Shown: positions 33,279 through 34,484 of the stretch, one piece after another
Numbering within the stretch: position 1 is the stretch's first letter
How the letters are laid out: the number at the start of each line of letters is the position of its first letter
Source: an uncultured Campylobacter sp.
GTDB taxonomy: Bacteria > Campylobacterota > Campylobacteria > Campylobacterales > Campylobacteraceae
Reading direction: 5' to 3'
DNA: 34,484 nt
Assembly (NCBI RefSeq): GCF_937973075.1
Contig: NZ_CALBWL010000035.1
Span: 1 to 34,484, forward strand
The notes under the pieces: model-generated
What the model was told of the DNA's origin: nothing
Databases searched by the model: none
The model's input: only the letters and a program-made list of their open reading frames with translations
Made by a program: the position numbers and the translations under genes

Positions 33279-33779
33279 ATGAAAAGACGAAATTTTATTA
33301 AATTCGGCGCAGTAGCGGCTATCGCGCCGATAGTATCAAGCGCTAAAACCACGCACGAGGATAAAATAGAGCGGAATAAAGCCGCTATGAAGCGCTTTGA
33401 GACGGCGATAAATACCGCGGACGAAGCGCTTTTAAACGAGCTTGTGGATCCCGAAGCGCCGTTTGTCACGCCCGCGTCGAAAGATCCGCTTTACGGCGGC
33501 AGCGGCTACAATGCGATCGTAAAAATGATGCGCACGAGCTTCCCTGATGTACAGTGGGCGATGTAGGACATGGTCTCGGACGAGAGATGCGTAGCGGTGT
33601 ATTGGCTTTGCAGCGGCACTCACAAGCATGATTTTATGGGCATCGCGCCTACGGGGCGAAAATTTAGCGCGCGGGTGATGAACTTTTATTACTTTAACGA
33701 GCGCGGCAAGATCGTAAACGATGTCGCAGCCGAGGGGATGATCGCCATACTGCGCGCCATCGGTGCATGCGATAAATAA
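33279..33779 (+). pseudogene. Tat-exported SnoaL-like protein interrupted by one TAG
   Basis: The first part (33279-33566) encodes 95 residues beginning KRRNFIKFGAVAAIAPIVSSA, a Tat signal, then an NTF2-like fold (AMKRFETAINTADEALLNELV ... FPDVQWAM). TAG follows at 33564-33566. The same frame stays open to the stop at 33777: DMVSDERCVAVYWLCSGTHKHDFMGIAPTGRKF and NFYYFNERGKIVNDVAAEGM, the second half of a SnoaL-like domain. SnoaL proteins usually have Glu-Asp-Met or similar there, so GAG to TAG is the simplest explanation. The combined length of 166 codons fits the family. If TAG is read through, or if the base is a sequencing error, the gene is intact. Confidence 0.82.
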
Positions 33780-33823
33780 TATGGCGAGAGCTCATTATGG
33801 GATTATTGAATTGAAAGAGGGCT

Positions 33824-34484
33824 ATGGACTACATTAAAATTCTGCGCGAAAACGGGCTATTGCGCGAGGTAAAGGAGCAGATCGGCACCGAGCTTGAGAT
33901 AGCGCACGCAAGCTATATCGAGGTCAAGAAAGAGCGCTCGCAGGCGCTGCTTTTTACAAACGTGCGAAACGCGCAGGGTAAACGGATGCCGCCTGTGCTA
34001 ACCAATATTTTTGGCTCCTTCGAGGCGTTAAATTTAATCCTCGGTCGCGAACCTAACGAGATCGCCGCCGAGATCGAGAGCCTGCTAAAGCCGAAGCGTC
34101 CGCAAAGCCTCGGCGAAAAAATTGATTTTTTAGCGCACTTAATCTCGCTTCGTAAAATTTTTGTAAAGCGCCTTAGCGGCCGTGGCGAGTGTCAGCAGGT
34201 CGCGCATCTGGGCGCTGACGTCGATCTTGGCGAGCTTCCCGTTCTTAAGACCTGGGAGGGTGACGGCGGCGCGTTCATCACGATGGGGCAGGTCTATACG
34301 AAGGATCTGAACTCTCAAACGCAAAATCTCGGCATGTATCGCCTGCAAATTTACGGGCGCGACCGCCTGGGGATGCACTGGCAGATACACAAAGACGGCG
34401 CTGGCTTTTTCGACGAATACCGTAAAGCAGGGCGCAAGATGCCCGTATCCGTGGCGATCGGCGGCGATCCGCTCTATATCTGGT
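33824..34484 (+). CDS. ubiD: UbiD-family decarboxylase (menaquinone pathway), 5' part
   Basis: Starting from ATG at 33824 with AAAGAGG a few bases upstream, the frame is open for 220 codons to the window edge. The product MDYIKILRENGLLREV ... VLTNIFGSFEALNLILG is typical of the UbiD-type decarboxylases that use prenylated FMN. Further on, LGELPVLKTWEGDGGAFITMGQVYTKD and LGMYRLQIYGRDRLGMHWQIHKDGA are hallmark stretches around the cofactor site (R-L-Q and the following His). In organisms with MqnE this family removes the carboxyl group late in menaquinone synthesis. The C-terminal half, including the catalytic Glu region, lies outside the window. Confidence 0.88.
   Translation, partial: MDYIKILRENGLLREVKEQIGTELEIAHASYIEVKKERSQALLFTNVRNAQGKRMPPVLTNIFGSFEALNLILGREPNEIAAEIESLLKPKRPQSLGEKIDFLAHLISLRKIFVKRLSGRGECQQVAHLGADVDLGELPVLKTWEGDGGAFITMGQVYTKDLNSQTQNLGMYRLQIYGRDRLGMHWQIHKDGAGFFDEYRKAGRKMPVSVAIGGDPLYIW

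Overview
The window looks like chromosome of a Campylobacter-type epsilonproteobacterium. Protein signatures support this: futalosine-pathway menaquinone genes (mqnE, a UbiD-family decarboxylase), epsilonproteobacterial-style prepilin and RlpA proteins, and the gene run COG3400 protein - aroB - MscS channel - mtaB - FtsH-like ATPase, which I recall from Campylobacter genomes. Intergenic DNA is full of AAATTT/AAATTTTA stretches. The fairly GC-rich coding DNA suggests one of the higher-GC oral species, but I cannot name it from sequence alone. Both ends cut a gene: a lytic transglycosylase tail on the left and the UbiD-family gene on the right.

Layout. 1-1122: cell-wall genes (transglycosylase tail, RlpA). 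1360-2153: a small AT-rich patch with an orphan VbhA-like antitoxin and an unknown gene on the opposite strand. 2338-5714: YihY-family membrane protein divergent from a TonB-dependent receptor, with a clear terminator after the receptor. 6003-13181: COG3400 TrkA-type protein, aroB, MscS channel, mtaB and an FtsH-like protein whose zinc motif is destroyed; the last four are packed with overlapping ends. 13211-13738: mog. 13804-18533: the most interesting region, seven tightly packed genes (metal-domain-like protein, ferritin-like helical protein, three small membrane proteins, a P1B-type ATPase with an S-C-A membrane motif, and a small membrane protein with a basic tail). 18787-24279: excalibur protein, tgt, a long non-coding stretch, a membrane protein with a cold-shock-like N terminus, glmS. 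24421-27308: mqnE, a purine permease and a frameshifted purine phosphoribosyltransferase. 27427-33262: ArnT-like membrane protein, pseudopilin, metG, a histone-H1-like tailed protein and a MurF-N-terminus-like protein. 33279 onward: a nonsense-interrupted Tat-exported SnoaL-like gene and the UbiD-family gene.

Best candidate for an exciting system: 13804-18533 fits a ferrosome (fez) cluster, meaning genes for a membrane-bounded iron-storage organelle built around a P1B-6 ATPase (FezB). The assignment rests on the ATPase motif D-Y-S-C-A-L and on the surrounding small Gly-rich and YtxH-like membrane proteins. A free-standing copy of the ATPase's N-terminal metal-domain fold and a degenerate ferritin-like protein make this version distinctive. 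Two promoter-like regions (13771 and 14737-14804) would drive it.

Several genes are broken or catalytically altered: an FtsH paralogue with HEAGH changed to YQGAK, a purine phosphoribosyltransferase disrupted by a 26-bp insertion between 11-bp direct repeats, a SnoaL-like gene with one in-frame TAG, and an antitoxin with no Fic partner. No tRNA, rRNA, CRISPR array, insertion sequence or phage gene was recognised.
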